The notes under the pieces were generated by a model, which was not told the origin of the DNA, searched no databases, and was given only the letters and a program-made list of their open reading frames with translations. A stretch of DNA of 64,000 nucleotides, taken from contig CM040434.1 in NCBI GenBank assembly GCA_022702705.1, positions 57,399,974 to 57,463,973 on the forward strand, written 5' to 3'. The translations under genes and the position numbers were made by a program. Origin of the DNA: Papilionanthe hookeriana x Papilionanthe teres. Lineage: Eukaryota > Streptophyta > Magnoliopsida > Asparagales > Orchidaceae. Below, piece after piece: positions 53,403-64,000 of this stretch (positions are counted from its first letter, which is position 1; every line of letters starts with the position of its first letter).

Positions 53403-54352
53403 CCTAACCTTAGGTTCACCTACATTAAACCTAACTAAAGCTCTAGGTTCAACCTACACTAAACCTCTCAACCAAACTTCAGGTTCAACCTAAACTGAAC
53501 CTAACCTTACTTTAAGTTTAACATACATTGAACCTAAATCAAACTTAAGCTTAGGTTCAACCTAACTTGAACCCAAGTTAACCAAACCTTAGGTTCAACC
53601 CATATTGAACCTAAATCAACTTCTAACTTAGGAATAACCTAACTTGAACCCAAGTTAACCAAACCTGTAGGTTCAATTCACATTGAACCTAACTCAAACC
53701 TTAACTTAGGTTCAACCTAACTTGAACCTAAGTTAACCCAAACCTTTCAGGTTCAACAAACATTGGACCTAACTCAAACCTTAACTTAGGTTCGACCTAA
53801 CTTGAACCCAAGTCAACCGAACCTTAGGTTAAACTTACATAGAACCTAAATCAACTTTTAACTTAGGTTCAACCTAATTTAAACCTAACTTAACCTAACC
53901 TTAGGTTCAACCTACATTAAACCTAACCGAACCTATAGGTTCAACAAACATTGAACTTAATTCAACATAAACTTTATATTCAACCCAAATTGAATCTAAC
54001 TCAACATAAAATTTATATTCAACAAAAAATTGAATCTAACTCAACATAAAGTTTAGATTCAACCCAAATTGAATCTAACTCAACATAATAATTAGATTCA
54101 ACCCCAATTGAATCTAACTCGACATAAACTTTAGGTTCAACCCAAATTGAACTTAAGTCTACCTAAAACATAGGTTCAACCTAAATTGAATCTAAGTCAA
54201 CCTAAACCAACTTAAACCTTAGGTTCAACCAAATGAACATAAGTCATATCTAAATTCCTTGGGTTCAACACATTGAACCCAAACCAAATCTAAAACCAAA
54301 ATAGTTCTAACCTTAATTAGACCTAAATAACCACATTAAGCCTTATTTACAT
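53403..54352 (+). repeat. LTR-B satellite block 2
   Basis: The array continues after Athila-2 with units of about 77 bp holding TTAGGTTCAACCTAACTTGA, ACCCAAGTTAACC and CATTGAACCTAA (stems AGGTTCAA/TTGAACCT). From 53945 to 54120 a variant with TATATTCAACCCAAATTGAA words has a period of about 48 bp. The block is interrupted at 54353 by giant solo LTR 2. Confidence 0.88.
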
Positions 54353-56723
54353 TGTTGACCTCATTTTTGGTGAGGTCTTCTCTTCTTCTCTTTAGTACTT
54401 AGGATCTAGCCTTAGGCTTTTCCTTTGACTATCCTAGAGGTTTAGAACTGGGACCCACCACTTAGAAATTCAAACCACTTCTTAACTCCCTGCAAACTCC
54501 ACAAACTTGATTGTAGACCCCTAATCACCTAAAGGGTTGAAATCAAATGTGAAAGTTTAAAGGATGAGTTCCCATAGGACTCTTTGGCCTTAGGACTGCC
54601 CTGGGTGGCCTGGTCTAGTGAAGGGGGCTGACTTACACACACACTACACCTATACACTACACTTTCACACACCTCTTAAAACCACACCCATACCCAATTT
54701 GACCTCCTAACTCATGCAGGTGATTCACATGGATGGTCTTTAACCCCTAAGCCCTTGGCTAAGAGGGTTAGGAACAACATAGTGGGTGCCTCAAATGAGT
54801 CCCTTCATGGCTCATGTGGGCTTGATGTGGCTTCATGGCTCAACCAAAATGATTTCATTCCACTTACATTCACCCAAGCTTCAATTTTCCAAATTTTCAA
54901 TTTTTGACCCCGGGACCCTACACCCGCCTGCACTTACCCAAAACCCTCGAAATTACCCAAATCTTCCAAAATTTCCAAATCACCCAAAATTCTCCAAAAT
55001 CATTCCTAAACATTTCCTCACCAATCAAATTGATCATCCATAGCCAAAAATACCAAAAATTCCAAAAATACCTCCCAATACCCTCCAAATACCCAAAATA
55101 CCCCTCTTAGCCAAAAAATTCAAAAATTCAGAAAATTTTCAGAAAATTCCAGAAAATCCCAAATATTCCTAATTTCATTTTGTTCAACTACACCATGGGA
55201 TAATTTTGTCACTTTACCCCACTTTTATCAAAATCCCCGATTTGACCCATTTTAACTCAAAGTGAACCCAATGTCAAACCAAACCTACCCAATTGACCCA
55301 AATTCTGGTCCAATTCAATTCTAAACTTCAATTCAACATCCCCAACACCAATGTAGACCAAATCCAAGTCCAATTTGATTGACATTTGAATCCAATTTCA
55401 CTTTGGGCCTTAAAGCCCAATTTGAACCCATGACCCAAACTTAGCCCAAACTCACCCAATTCAACTCCAATTAACCCCAAATCTTTTCTAAACCTTCCTT
55501 AACATTCCCATAAACAAAACACTAACATTATTTGTCCAAAATTTAGACCCAAACCCCACTCAAATTCAACCCAAAATCAAAAAGCCCAATTTTGACCTAA
55601 ACCCAAACCTAACCCAAATAGGCCCAAACCTCAAAATCAAAACCCAACCAAAGCCAAAACCTCTTTGAAACACTCCCATAAACATTTCCCAACATTTATT
55701 TTACATCAATTTCAACCCTAGCCCAACATTGGCCCAAGTTAGCCCAATTTGACCTATATTGGCCCATTCACCAAAAAAGCCCAAATCCAACCCAATTCAA
55801 ACCCAAACCACCCCAAATTTGCTCCAAATCACTCAGAACCCATCCATGAGCTAAAACCAACATTTGTTTGGCCCAATCCTTCACAAATTCCCCATCCATA
55901 AATTTATTTCCAAAACCAAAAGCCCACTTTCTTAAACCTTCCTAAAGCCCATCTCCACCAAAATCCAAAGGGGAAAAATCAATCCAAGGCCCATATGACA
56001 AATTCTCTTCATCATGCATTCAATTAAAATCATCCCTAAGTCCTAATCCAATGATCAAATAATTATAAATAAAGCTTCATCCAACTTTCCAACAAAATAT
56101 CCTAAATCCTTAAAATCCATTTTTATGAAGTTGACTAAACTTTTCCCAAGCCAAATGGAGCCAAATGCAAGCCATGAACAAGCCACATGAAGCCATGGAA
56201 GGTTTGACATGTGATCAAGCCATTAATGGCAAAAGGAGGAGCCTCTTTTAAGCCCCCTTAAAAAGGTTTTAACCCTTTTAATGCTTCACCTTAATCCATG
56301 ATTAATCAAAATATTCATGGATGGTGACCTCTCCACCCTTTTCTAGCTGATTCACCTGATCCTCCCTCAGCCTAAATCATCCATGGAAGGGTGCACCAAA
56401 CCCAAAATGGTGGGTTGACCCATTTGGACCCAAAATGAGTCTCTCCCCATACCATTTTAATCCAAACCCTTTACACATGTCCATGGCCAATTGATTGCAC
56501 AAACCTCCAACCCCGACCCACTCGGACTCGAGGGTGACCCATGCCTGCGGCCGGCCGCCCAGGTCGCCGGAAAACACCATGGCCGAGACCTCGGGAGGAG
56601 CCAAACTTTGGAATTCCACCTTGCCGAGTTGCCCCATGCCCAATGGCCACCATGGTCGTTCTTCACATGCCAAGAGCAGCTGATCCCAACCCTCGGCCAC
56701 CCCAGGAGAGCCTCCGCCCATGC

Positions 56724-56733
56724 CTATTTAAAC
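56724..56733 (+). promoter_or_regulatory. TATA-like box of giant LTR 2
   Basis: CTATTTAAAC in GC-rich DNA, 2.4 kb from the LTR start. Confidence 0.6.
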
Positions 56734-57157
56734 ACCACCACCTCTCGGCCATGAGAGGTGCTTGAACCAAACCTTAAGGAAACTGCGCCAAAATCATTCC
56801 GGATCACTCTCCACACATAGAGCACTTGATCCCCACTAAATTCCAGCTCCAATTCCTCCAGAGTCGAGCTCGATTTTGAGCTCAAACTTTAGCCCAAAAC
56901 CGGGACACTTCTTCACAGGTGAGCCAATCCCCAAATTGATTGGTCCTACACCTTCACTGGACCAAGAGGAGAAGTTTCCCACCGAAATCCCCATCTCCGA
57001 GGCCACCCGGCTTGCTCCGGCCTCCAAGCTTTGTGATCGAGCCGTGGTCACTTTCATAGCTAGACAATTCACTGAGCCGAGGACTTCATCCGGAGCTTAC
57101 TTGGACCCAATCGAAGGTGACACAACTCTCGGATCGAAGCTTCACTTCTCCGAGCAA

Positions 57158-57165
57158 AGGTATGG
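57158..57165 (+). promoter_or_regulatory. Predicted 5' splice site, giant LTR 2
   Basis: AAG/GTATGG at 57160, 0.43 kb after the TATA box, as in copy 1. Confidence 0.5.
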
Positions 57166-57319
57166 ACTCCCTCTTCTTCCCGAGCTTCCTGAGATTCTCA
57201 TTTTAATTTGAGTCAATTTAAATGCATGTTTACCGTATGGATGTATTCGTCTCTTCAAGACGAATCCATAGAGCATAAGAACACGAAAATCCGTTGAGAA
57301 TCGAGTGAGAAATTAGGGT

Positions 57320-57535
57320 TAGAAGGTTGACGGTCACGGGTGCACACCAGTCGTAGACGATGACCGAGAGCCGTTGGATCGCGCGTGTATCGAGCGGACG
57401 GTTCGGATTGCGCCGGATCGAGAGAATGTTACGTGAACCGCGGGTCCCGGACGGTTGACTCGGATGGCGGCGCCCAATCACGGCGCGACACGTACCCCTT
57501 CGGAGCCGCCGATGTTTCGCCGGCGCCGCGTGGAT
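57320..57535 (+). other. CpG-dense segment of giant LTR 2
   Basis: Counterpart of 44960-45120: GACGATGACCGAGAGCCG, GGATTGCGCCGGATCG, GGATGGCGGCGCC and GCCGGCGCCGCGTGG. Alignment with copy 1 is patchy although the flanks align well. Confidence 0.65.
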
Positions 57536-59353
57536 AAGTAGATAAATAGGGTATTTAATGTATTTATTAAATATCAGAAACTTTGAAAATTCATAACTTT
57601 GTGTAGAAAAATCAGAAAAATAAAACAAAAATACCCTCTTGCTCAGTGAACAGAGGAGAATAATGTGAAAAAGAAATCTTTTAATTTCATCCAGTATTTT
57701 ATTTTTAATGATTTATTTACCCTCTGCATTGTTTTAATTCTCCATGCATATAGGAAATTCACCATGGCATGAGACCATAGGGCTTTTGAAGCCTCTGAAT
57801 TTGGGAACATTCCCCGAATTTTCCAAAGTCGAGGCCACCCTATGAGAAGTTATTGATTTTTCAAATTCATGTTACTTGTTTTGAGTATTTTAAATCCAAT
57901 AATTAGCATGTTGTGAAATAAATTCTAGGAAAATTTAGTGATGTTTCTTATGACCGAGAGGACCCTAGGAAAAATAGGTTTTGAATTAATTCACTTGGAA
58001 TAACCCTAATTGGCTTAAACACCCTAAATAGGTTCTTAATTCATTAGAGCTAATCATACATCAAATTAACTTGAAATCAATTCTCCACTGACCTTTAGGA
58101 TCAGAGGAATTCACCATAAAAGTTTGAAGTCAATTGGGTTTGGTTAGCCCTATCAAATAGGTTGATTAAGCCATTTAGCCAATTTAAACTTTGAAAATTC
58201 ATAACTTTCAAAATACTTTTCAAAAATTCACCAAATTGGTTTTGGAGCCTCTCTGATATTAGGGGAATTTAAGAAAATTAAAATTTCAATTTTCTAAAAA
58301 AGTTGATTTTTTGTATTATTTTAATATTTTAATAATTAAAAAATAATAAAAATCACAAAAATAATAAAATTCACCAAAATGTCATATTTTGAATTCTAAT
58401 CACTTAGGAACAAACCCCATATTTTTCCTAGGTCTCTATGGTGAGTTATTAAATTTTAAAGCCCTAGGGTAATTTTAAAATAAAAAAATGTATTTTCTAG
58501 CATTACCATTAAAATAATTCTAATAAATCAAAGAAAAATCAGAAAATTATAAAAATTGATTCTCTGATTTCCTTGATATCAGAGAGATTTTTGAAAAATA
58601 TAAAATTCATTTTTCAAACTTTATTTTATTTTTAAATTAATTAATACTCCAAAACTCAAAATAATTATAATAAAAATAATATAATTCAAAAAATCACCAA
58701 ACTTGGTCCAAGTGGTCCTCTGGTCATTAGGAATGTCCTATAATTTTCTTAAAGACAGAAACTTTCCCTTAGTTATATTATTAAATTTTCCTTGGAGATC
58801 TCTACTTTCTACCAAAAATAATTACATAAATAAACTAAATACGAGAAAAATCACATTTTCTCCTCTAATGTCTTCATTGACATATGAGTGAAGTCACATA
58901 AAAATTTCAAATTCATTTGAGCTCAATTTAGTGAGTTATGAAATTATTAAGCTTGAAGGGCAAAATGGTAATTAAAATTTTAACCCTTAATTAAAACTTT
59001 AGGTTTAATAAAATGAAAGAGTAAAATATTTGATCTTAATCTGATTTGGATGTTTGAAACTTAGGTAATTAAAGGGTAGAAACCTATTAAACAATTCAAA
59101 AATAATTAAAATAAACCTTAATAAAATAATTAATTAAATTTGGAAGAATAATAAAATTGGAATTATTAAAATAGGGATGTTATTAGGAAGAAGTTTGCTC
59201 TTTAATTTAAGAATCCCTAAATTAATCATCCCAATAATATTTAATTCCTAATTAAAATGATAATCCAAGTTTAAGATTTGAAATGCTAAAAGATTTAATC
59301 ATTAAATTAAATTAAAGTTAAATTATTTAAAGCAAATCTCTGTAAAATAAAAT

Positions 59354-59723
59354 GTTAAATTAAATTAAATTAAATTAAATTAAATTAAATTAAATTAAAT
59401 TAAAACAAATTAAATCAAATTAAATTAAATTAAATTAAATTAAAACACATTAAATTAAATCAAATTAAATTAAATTAAATTAAATTAAATTAAATTAAAT
59501 TACATTAAATTAAATTAAATTAAATTAAATTAAATTAAATTAAATTAAAATTAAATTAAATTAAATTAAACTAAATTAAATTAAAACTAAATCAAATTAA
59601 ATTAAATCAAATTAAATAAAATTAAGCTGAACCACATCATATTAAATTAACTTAAAATTAAATTAAATTAAATTGAACCACATTAAATTAAATTAAGTTA
59701 AATTAAATTAAATTGAATTAAAT
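59354..59723. repeat. TTAAA pentanucleotide microsatellite (copy 2)
   Basis: About 370 bp of (TTAAA)n with interspersed variants ACAAA, ATCAA and TGAAC. Same position in the LTR as 46920-47320. Confidence 0.95.
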
Positions 59724-60241
59724 ATGACATCACCTAAGACATGAAGAATTCAAAAATAAATCTAAAACAACTTGAACACTATTCCAAACTTAAATCCATT
59801 AACTAAAATTAAATCATAAACCACTTGAACATCCATTTGCCCTCGAAAGCTCGTGATGTCATAACTCCTAAACGGAGTGTTAAGTGAAGTGTTACTTCAC
59901 TCATAGGATATTCAAATGTCCTAGTTCACTGAGCAAGATAACAAAACTTAAACTCTCGGATGATTAATTCATTTATATAATTAAATTCATTTGGACTTAA
60001 GACAATCCTAAAAATATTGAAAAGATGTTTAAGATTCGTCTTAAGCACTTCCTCAATATGATAGGATATTTATAAGAACAATTGAACTTAGTTGTTCTTT
60101 GATGAAGAAAATCGTCCTCAAACTAAAGTACAAGAACCTAGACGTCATAGGAGATGACTAGCTATAGGATTAGGACCTTTGGTAGAAAACCGTAACCCTT
60201 CCCTTAGCTTTACCTAGGAACTTACTTTAAATGCTTAATTA

Positions 60242-60264
60242 TTCTAATTGTGTTTTAAGTGCAG
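60242..60264 (+). promoter_or_regulatory. Predicted branch point and 3' splice site, giant LTR 2
   Basis: TCTAATTGTGTTTTAAGTGCAG, then CTTGG. The predicted intron 57160-60264 is 3105 bp, almost the same length as in copy 1 although the internal microsatellites differ. Confidence 0.5.
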
Positions 60265-61765
60265 CTTGGGATGACGGGAGGTCCCTCCAGGTACGCTTTT
60301 ATTTTATTGCAATTTACCTTATTGCAATTTATTTAATCGCATCGCACTTACTTTCCTTGCATGATAAACGACTGTTGCATGAAAACCTACACCTTTAGGA
60401 TAGTCCCTAAAACTGAAACCAAAACTAAATTTAAAGTCATTACAAGATAAAATTCACCGCCACAACATTTCAAAATATAAGACAACTCAAAATTTAATCA
60501 CAAACGGAACAACAAAACTACAACTACAACTAAATTAAAACGTCTTGTTGGATGATCGGGAATACCTCGAATGATGTAACCTACGTGTTGCTAACGGGAT
60601 TTCCCACGGTCTAAATGAAAGTGTGGAACTCATTCGATTGAGTTTAGCAAATTCATCTGGACTAAGTGAATCCGATAAAAATAACGATGCCGGAAGGATG
60701 GAACCGTGGGATCTTAACCGGTGTTGTTATAATCAACTTTAATATTTGTTTAATTAAAATATTAAAAACACCTGGATTTTAAGATTTTCTCTAAACCCGA
60801 ACACTTTTCTCACCTCCTGATTTATGACTTCTAAAACTAAACCTTTGCAACAACAAGGAGCTCGGAGCATGGTGGGCGACGACGGCCATCGTCATCGCAA
60901 AACCTGAGTCTACTTCAGCAAAACTTTCTTAGAATTAAATAACCAAACCATAGGACTTCGAGGTAGTTTGCCTAGTGCAACATAAATCCTCAACCTTTTT
61001 TTAGGCATTTGCATTGCAAATTAAGCCCTAATCGGTCTTAGGACTCCAAGGTAGTCGTTTGGTACGACATAAACCCTCATATCTTCAAGGCTATTTGTAT
61101 GATTTTATTATACAAATATAAGTCCAAATTAACTAAAATCGGCAAGATCGAAATATAAGATAATATTAGGACCTTCCTAAATTCAAGCTAAACAATAGGA
61201 TAGTTGGGAAATTATCGAAGTTCGCTTCGAATCTGTGATTTCTCCTACCTTTCTTCCTTTGAATTCCTAAAACAAAATGTTCCAAACTTGATCCATTCCC
61301 TATTGAAATTACAAAATTCAATCCCTTGAAAACTTAAACCTTGAAATTCTTGAGAGCGTAACTACTGATTAATATCAAGAGTTTTCTTAGGTGATTCCCG
61401 TCACTTAAGATGTAATTAACTATAGGGGCTTGCCCTTATAGGGAATTTTAAGAACCTAGGTAATATAAACCCTGTTTAATGTTTTCATATTAAACAGGGG
61501 AATTTGTCGGCTTATAAAATTGGTTCGCAGACCAAACGGATGTCACAAATCTTCTAGTTTATTTAATCGAGCCCCATCATCAAACAATGTGTCTATTCTT
61601 CGGGATAAATACATGGTTTGTGATGCGGTGCTCGTTTATATAAACTATTCGGGATGTGAGATCAGTTTGATTTCATATCTTAAAATTTTCAAATTTAAAA
61701 TTATTTTCAAAATCAAATATTACTTTTCAAATTGTTTATTTAAATTAAATTAAAATTCGCCGACA

Positions 61766-63480
61766 TACATTATGCTTAATTCAACCTAAACCCAAGTTAG
61801 TTGTAACTCTAACTAGACCTAAAAAAACTAATTAAACCTTACCCATGTTAGGTTTAATTAAACATTAAATCAAATCAAACTCTTAGGTTCAATCCAACTT
61901 GAACCAAAATCAAATCAGACTCTTAGGTTCAATCCAACTTGAACCTAAATCAAACAAATCTCTTAGGTTTAACCTAACGTGAACCTAAATCAAATCAGAC
62001 TCTTAGGTTCAATCCAAATTGACCCTAAATCAAATCAGACTCTTAGGTACAGCCTAACTTGAACCTAAATCAAATCAGACTCTTAGGTTCAATCCAACTT
62101 GAACCTAAATCAAATCAGACTGTTAGGTTCAATCAAACTTGAACCGAAATCAAATAAGACTCTTAGGTTTAATCCAACTTAAACCTAACTCAAATCAAAC
62201 TCTTAGGTTCAACCCAACTTGAACCTAAATCAAATCAGACTCTTAGGTTCAATCCAACTTGAACCTAAATCAAATCAGACTCTTAGGTTCAACCCAACTT
62301 GAACCTAAATCAAATCAGACTCTTATGTTCAACCCAATTTGAACCTAAATCAAATCAAACTCTTAGGTTCAACCCAACTTGAACTTAAATCAAATCAAAC
62401 CTTTAAAACCAAAATTAATCTTAAGTCCTACCTACATTAGACTTGGAATAATTTCAAATCTTAGGTTCAATTCATATTAAACCTGAGCCAACTTTAGATC
62501 CTACTTACATTGGATCAAAATACATTGAACTTATGATCGTATCAAACTTTAGGTTTGATTCAAAGTAAACCTAAACCAAATTTAGATTATAGTTACATTG
62601 GATCTTTTCAACCCTAAGTCTTATCTACATTAGACATAGAACAATTTCAACTCCTTGGAATCAATCCTAAACTAATTTTAAGTCCTATCTACATTGGACT
62701 TAGAACCATTTCAAACCCACAGTTCAATCCATATTGAACCTAAATCAACTTTAGGTCCTACCTAAATTGGACTTAAAATAATCCTTAACTTAGGATTCAA
62801 TCCACATTGAACCTAAACCAAACCTTTAACTTATGATCAAACCAATTTTGAACTTAAGTCAAAACCCATAACTTAGGATTCAATCCACATTGAACCTAAA
62901 ATCAAACCTTTAACTTAAGATCAACCCAAAGTTAAAATTAAGTCAAACATCAACCTTATGTTCAACCTGAATTGAACTTAAACTCAACATTCAATCCAAA
63001 TTGAACCAAACCCAACCAAATCTTTAGGTACAATAGACATCAAGACCTAAAACCCTAAGTCTAACATACATTAGACTTAACCAAATTTCTTTACTTCCAA
63101 CCAACATTAGGACTTAAAATTTAAGTCTAAATTACATTTAGACTTAGTCAATTTAATTCAAAACCATTAGATTCAAAAGACATTGAATCTAAATTCTTAA
63201 ATCTAATTCATATTAGATGTAACTCAAAAATATTAGATTCAAATGACACTGAATCTAAATTCCCAAGTCTAATTAATATTAGACTTAATCCAAAACCTTT
63301 AGATTCAAAAGACATTGAATATAAATTCCTAAATCTAATTCATATTAGATTTAACTTGAAAACATTAGATTCAAATGACACTGAATCTAAAATTTTCAAG
63401 TTTAACTAGATCTTACAGACATTAGATCGAAATAAACTTGACTCATTTCTCTAGGTCTAAAATACATTAGAATTAAATAA
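61766..63480 (+). repeat. LTR-B satellite block 3 (40-bp and longer units)
   Basis: Between 61880 and 62400 about 13 copies of a 40-bp unit occur: CTTAGGTTCAATCCAACTTG and AACCTAAATCAAATCAGACT, with the stem-loop TTAGGTTCAATCCAACTTGAACCTAA. From 62400 to 63150 there are degenerate units of 75-80 bp (GGTCCTACCTAAATTGGACTT and the like). From 63150 to 63420 there are about four units of 64-66 bp with the hairpins TTAGATTCAAAAGACATTGAATCTAA and TAATCTAATTCATATTAGATTA-like. Confidence 0.9.
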
Positions 63481-64000
63481 ACAAATCAAATCTAACATAT
63501 AAAAATCAATTAAAATGACACATGGAAAATTTTATTTGGTTAATAATTCGTAAATAACTTAAAATTTTTCAAACTAAAATAAAAAAAAAACATTAAGACT
63601 TAAATGAAACCTTAATGAACAAAGATTACCAAATGCAACTTGAATCCCATCGTTCTTGATCTACAAAAATTTCTAAGACAATGCAATCCCAGTTGTTGAC
63701 AGGAGTCTTCCGGTCCTAGCTTAAAAGCCTTTCAAAGTAAATAAATCAAGGCATCCGATGACCCTGAGATGACAAAGATATGAAAATCTTGACCAGGTTT
63801 TCTAAAAATTCAACCAACTAAATCAATAAACGGATATTATTTATTTTGAAAGAATTAATCTAGCACTGTTTTTCTTGCAGGTTGAAGATAAGTTCCATTT
63901 TAGATTTACTTTGCATGCTATTAGGGTGTACTAACTCTATTTTGCAGGGCAACATTTTAAGTACGAGACAATAATGACACTAAAACAAGACCACAACAAC
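63481..64000 (+). other. LTR-B segment after the arrays
   Basis: Noncoding. It includes TTTTTCTTGCAGGTTG (about 63866-63881) and the acceptor-like site at 63930-63947. The stretch 63860-63947 matches LTR-A on the minus strand at 4520-4451 and 2888-2862, i.e. across the 2890-4450 insertion, which confirms the homology of the two long LTRs. Confidence 0.65.
63929..63947 (+). promoter_or_regulatory. Predicted branch point and 3' splice site of LTR-B
   Basis: TACTAACTCTATTTTGCAG, then GGC. TACTAAC is a textbook branch-point heptamer placed 12 nt before AG. The same site is conserved in LTR-A at 2862-2888. Confidence 0.5.

Larger units (their letters stand above)
54353..61765 (+). mobile_element. 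Giant solo LTR 2 (7.4 kb)
   Basis: It starts TGTTGACCTCATTTTTGGTG and ends AATTCGCCGACA, with a perfect TSD TACAT (54348-54352 and 61766-61770) inside the LTR-B satellite. It is co-linear with 42110-49342 over its whole length, by eye about 85-90% identical, and lacks the extra 58-bp tail of copy 1. It includes about 150 bp of U3 sequence (near 55430-55600) that copy 1 lacks. GACCTCA and TGAGGTC near the left end form a 7-bp-stem hairpin. It has no genes. Confidence 0.92.

Noticed and set aside
53403..54352. Telomere-like AACCTAA words
   Set aside because: The words are part of longer units (AGGTTCAACCTAA) with no (TTTAGGG)n run; not telomeric.

Overview
The window is plant intergenic DNA built almost entirely from LTR retrotransposons inserted into one another. 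It suggests an angiosperm with a large, repeat-rich genome. The evidence is Ty3/gypsy proteins of the Athila type, tRNA-Asp-type and Ogre/Tat-type primer sites, a PIF/Harbinger-like element and long AT-rich tandem arrays. I see no host gene, tRNA or rRNA, and the species cannot be named from the sequence. Every retroelement gene here is damaged.

Target-site duplications (TSDs) resolve the layers. Base layer: one very long LTR in + orientation (LTR-B), left as 1-1319, 29277-32450, 53403-54352 and 61766-64000. Inserted into it are: (i) a giant-LTR element on the - strand, 1320-29271, TSD ACCTA, whose 3' LTR (LTR-A) carries another set of arrays; (ii) an Athila-like element, Athila-2, 32451-53397 (-), TSD CTTAA; (iii) a 7.4 kb solo LTR, 54353-61765 (+), TSD TACAT. 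The first of these is hit by Athila-1 (13850-27237, -, TSD CCTAT), a solo LTR (7870-10207, TSD GTAGA), a PIF/Harbinger-like element (6774-7550, TSD TAA) and an LTR with a PBS tail (2890-4450). Athila-2 is hit by a second giant solo LTR inside its integrase (42110-49400, TSD GCTGC) and by an Athila solo LTR inside its own 3' LTR (33887-35600).

The Athila elements run 5' LTR, PBS, gag, protease, RT, RNase H, integrase, a conserved 46-bp block, two copies of an accessory 3' ORF, two polypurine tracts and 3' LTR. Their U3 regions carry GC-rich palindromes and heat-shock-element-like sites just upstream of a TATA box, and similar GC-rich clusters recur before the accessory ORFs.

The giant LTRs (about 7.3-7.4 kb in the two measurable copies) share a second architecture. 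A TATA box is followed by a splice-donor-like AAG/GTATG, then a block of tandem repeats, then a branch point and GCAG acceptor, then a conserved tail. The tandem blocks may therefore lie in a leader intron. In LTR-A and LTR-B they are satellites built from short inverted-repeat modules; in the two solo copies they are TTAAA microsatellites. The right end of the 1320-29271 element is a U5-U5 palindrome instead of a normal 5' LTR, as if made by self-primed reverse transcription. Alignments here were done by eye; percentages are estimates.
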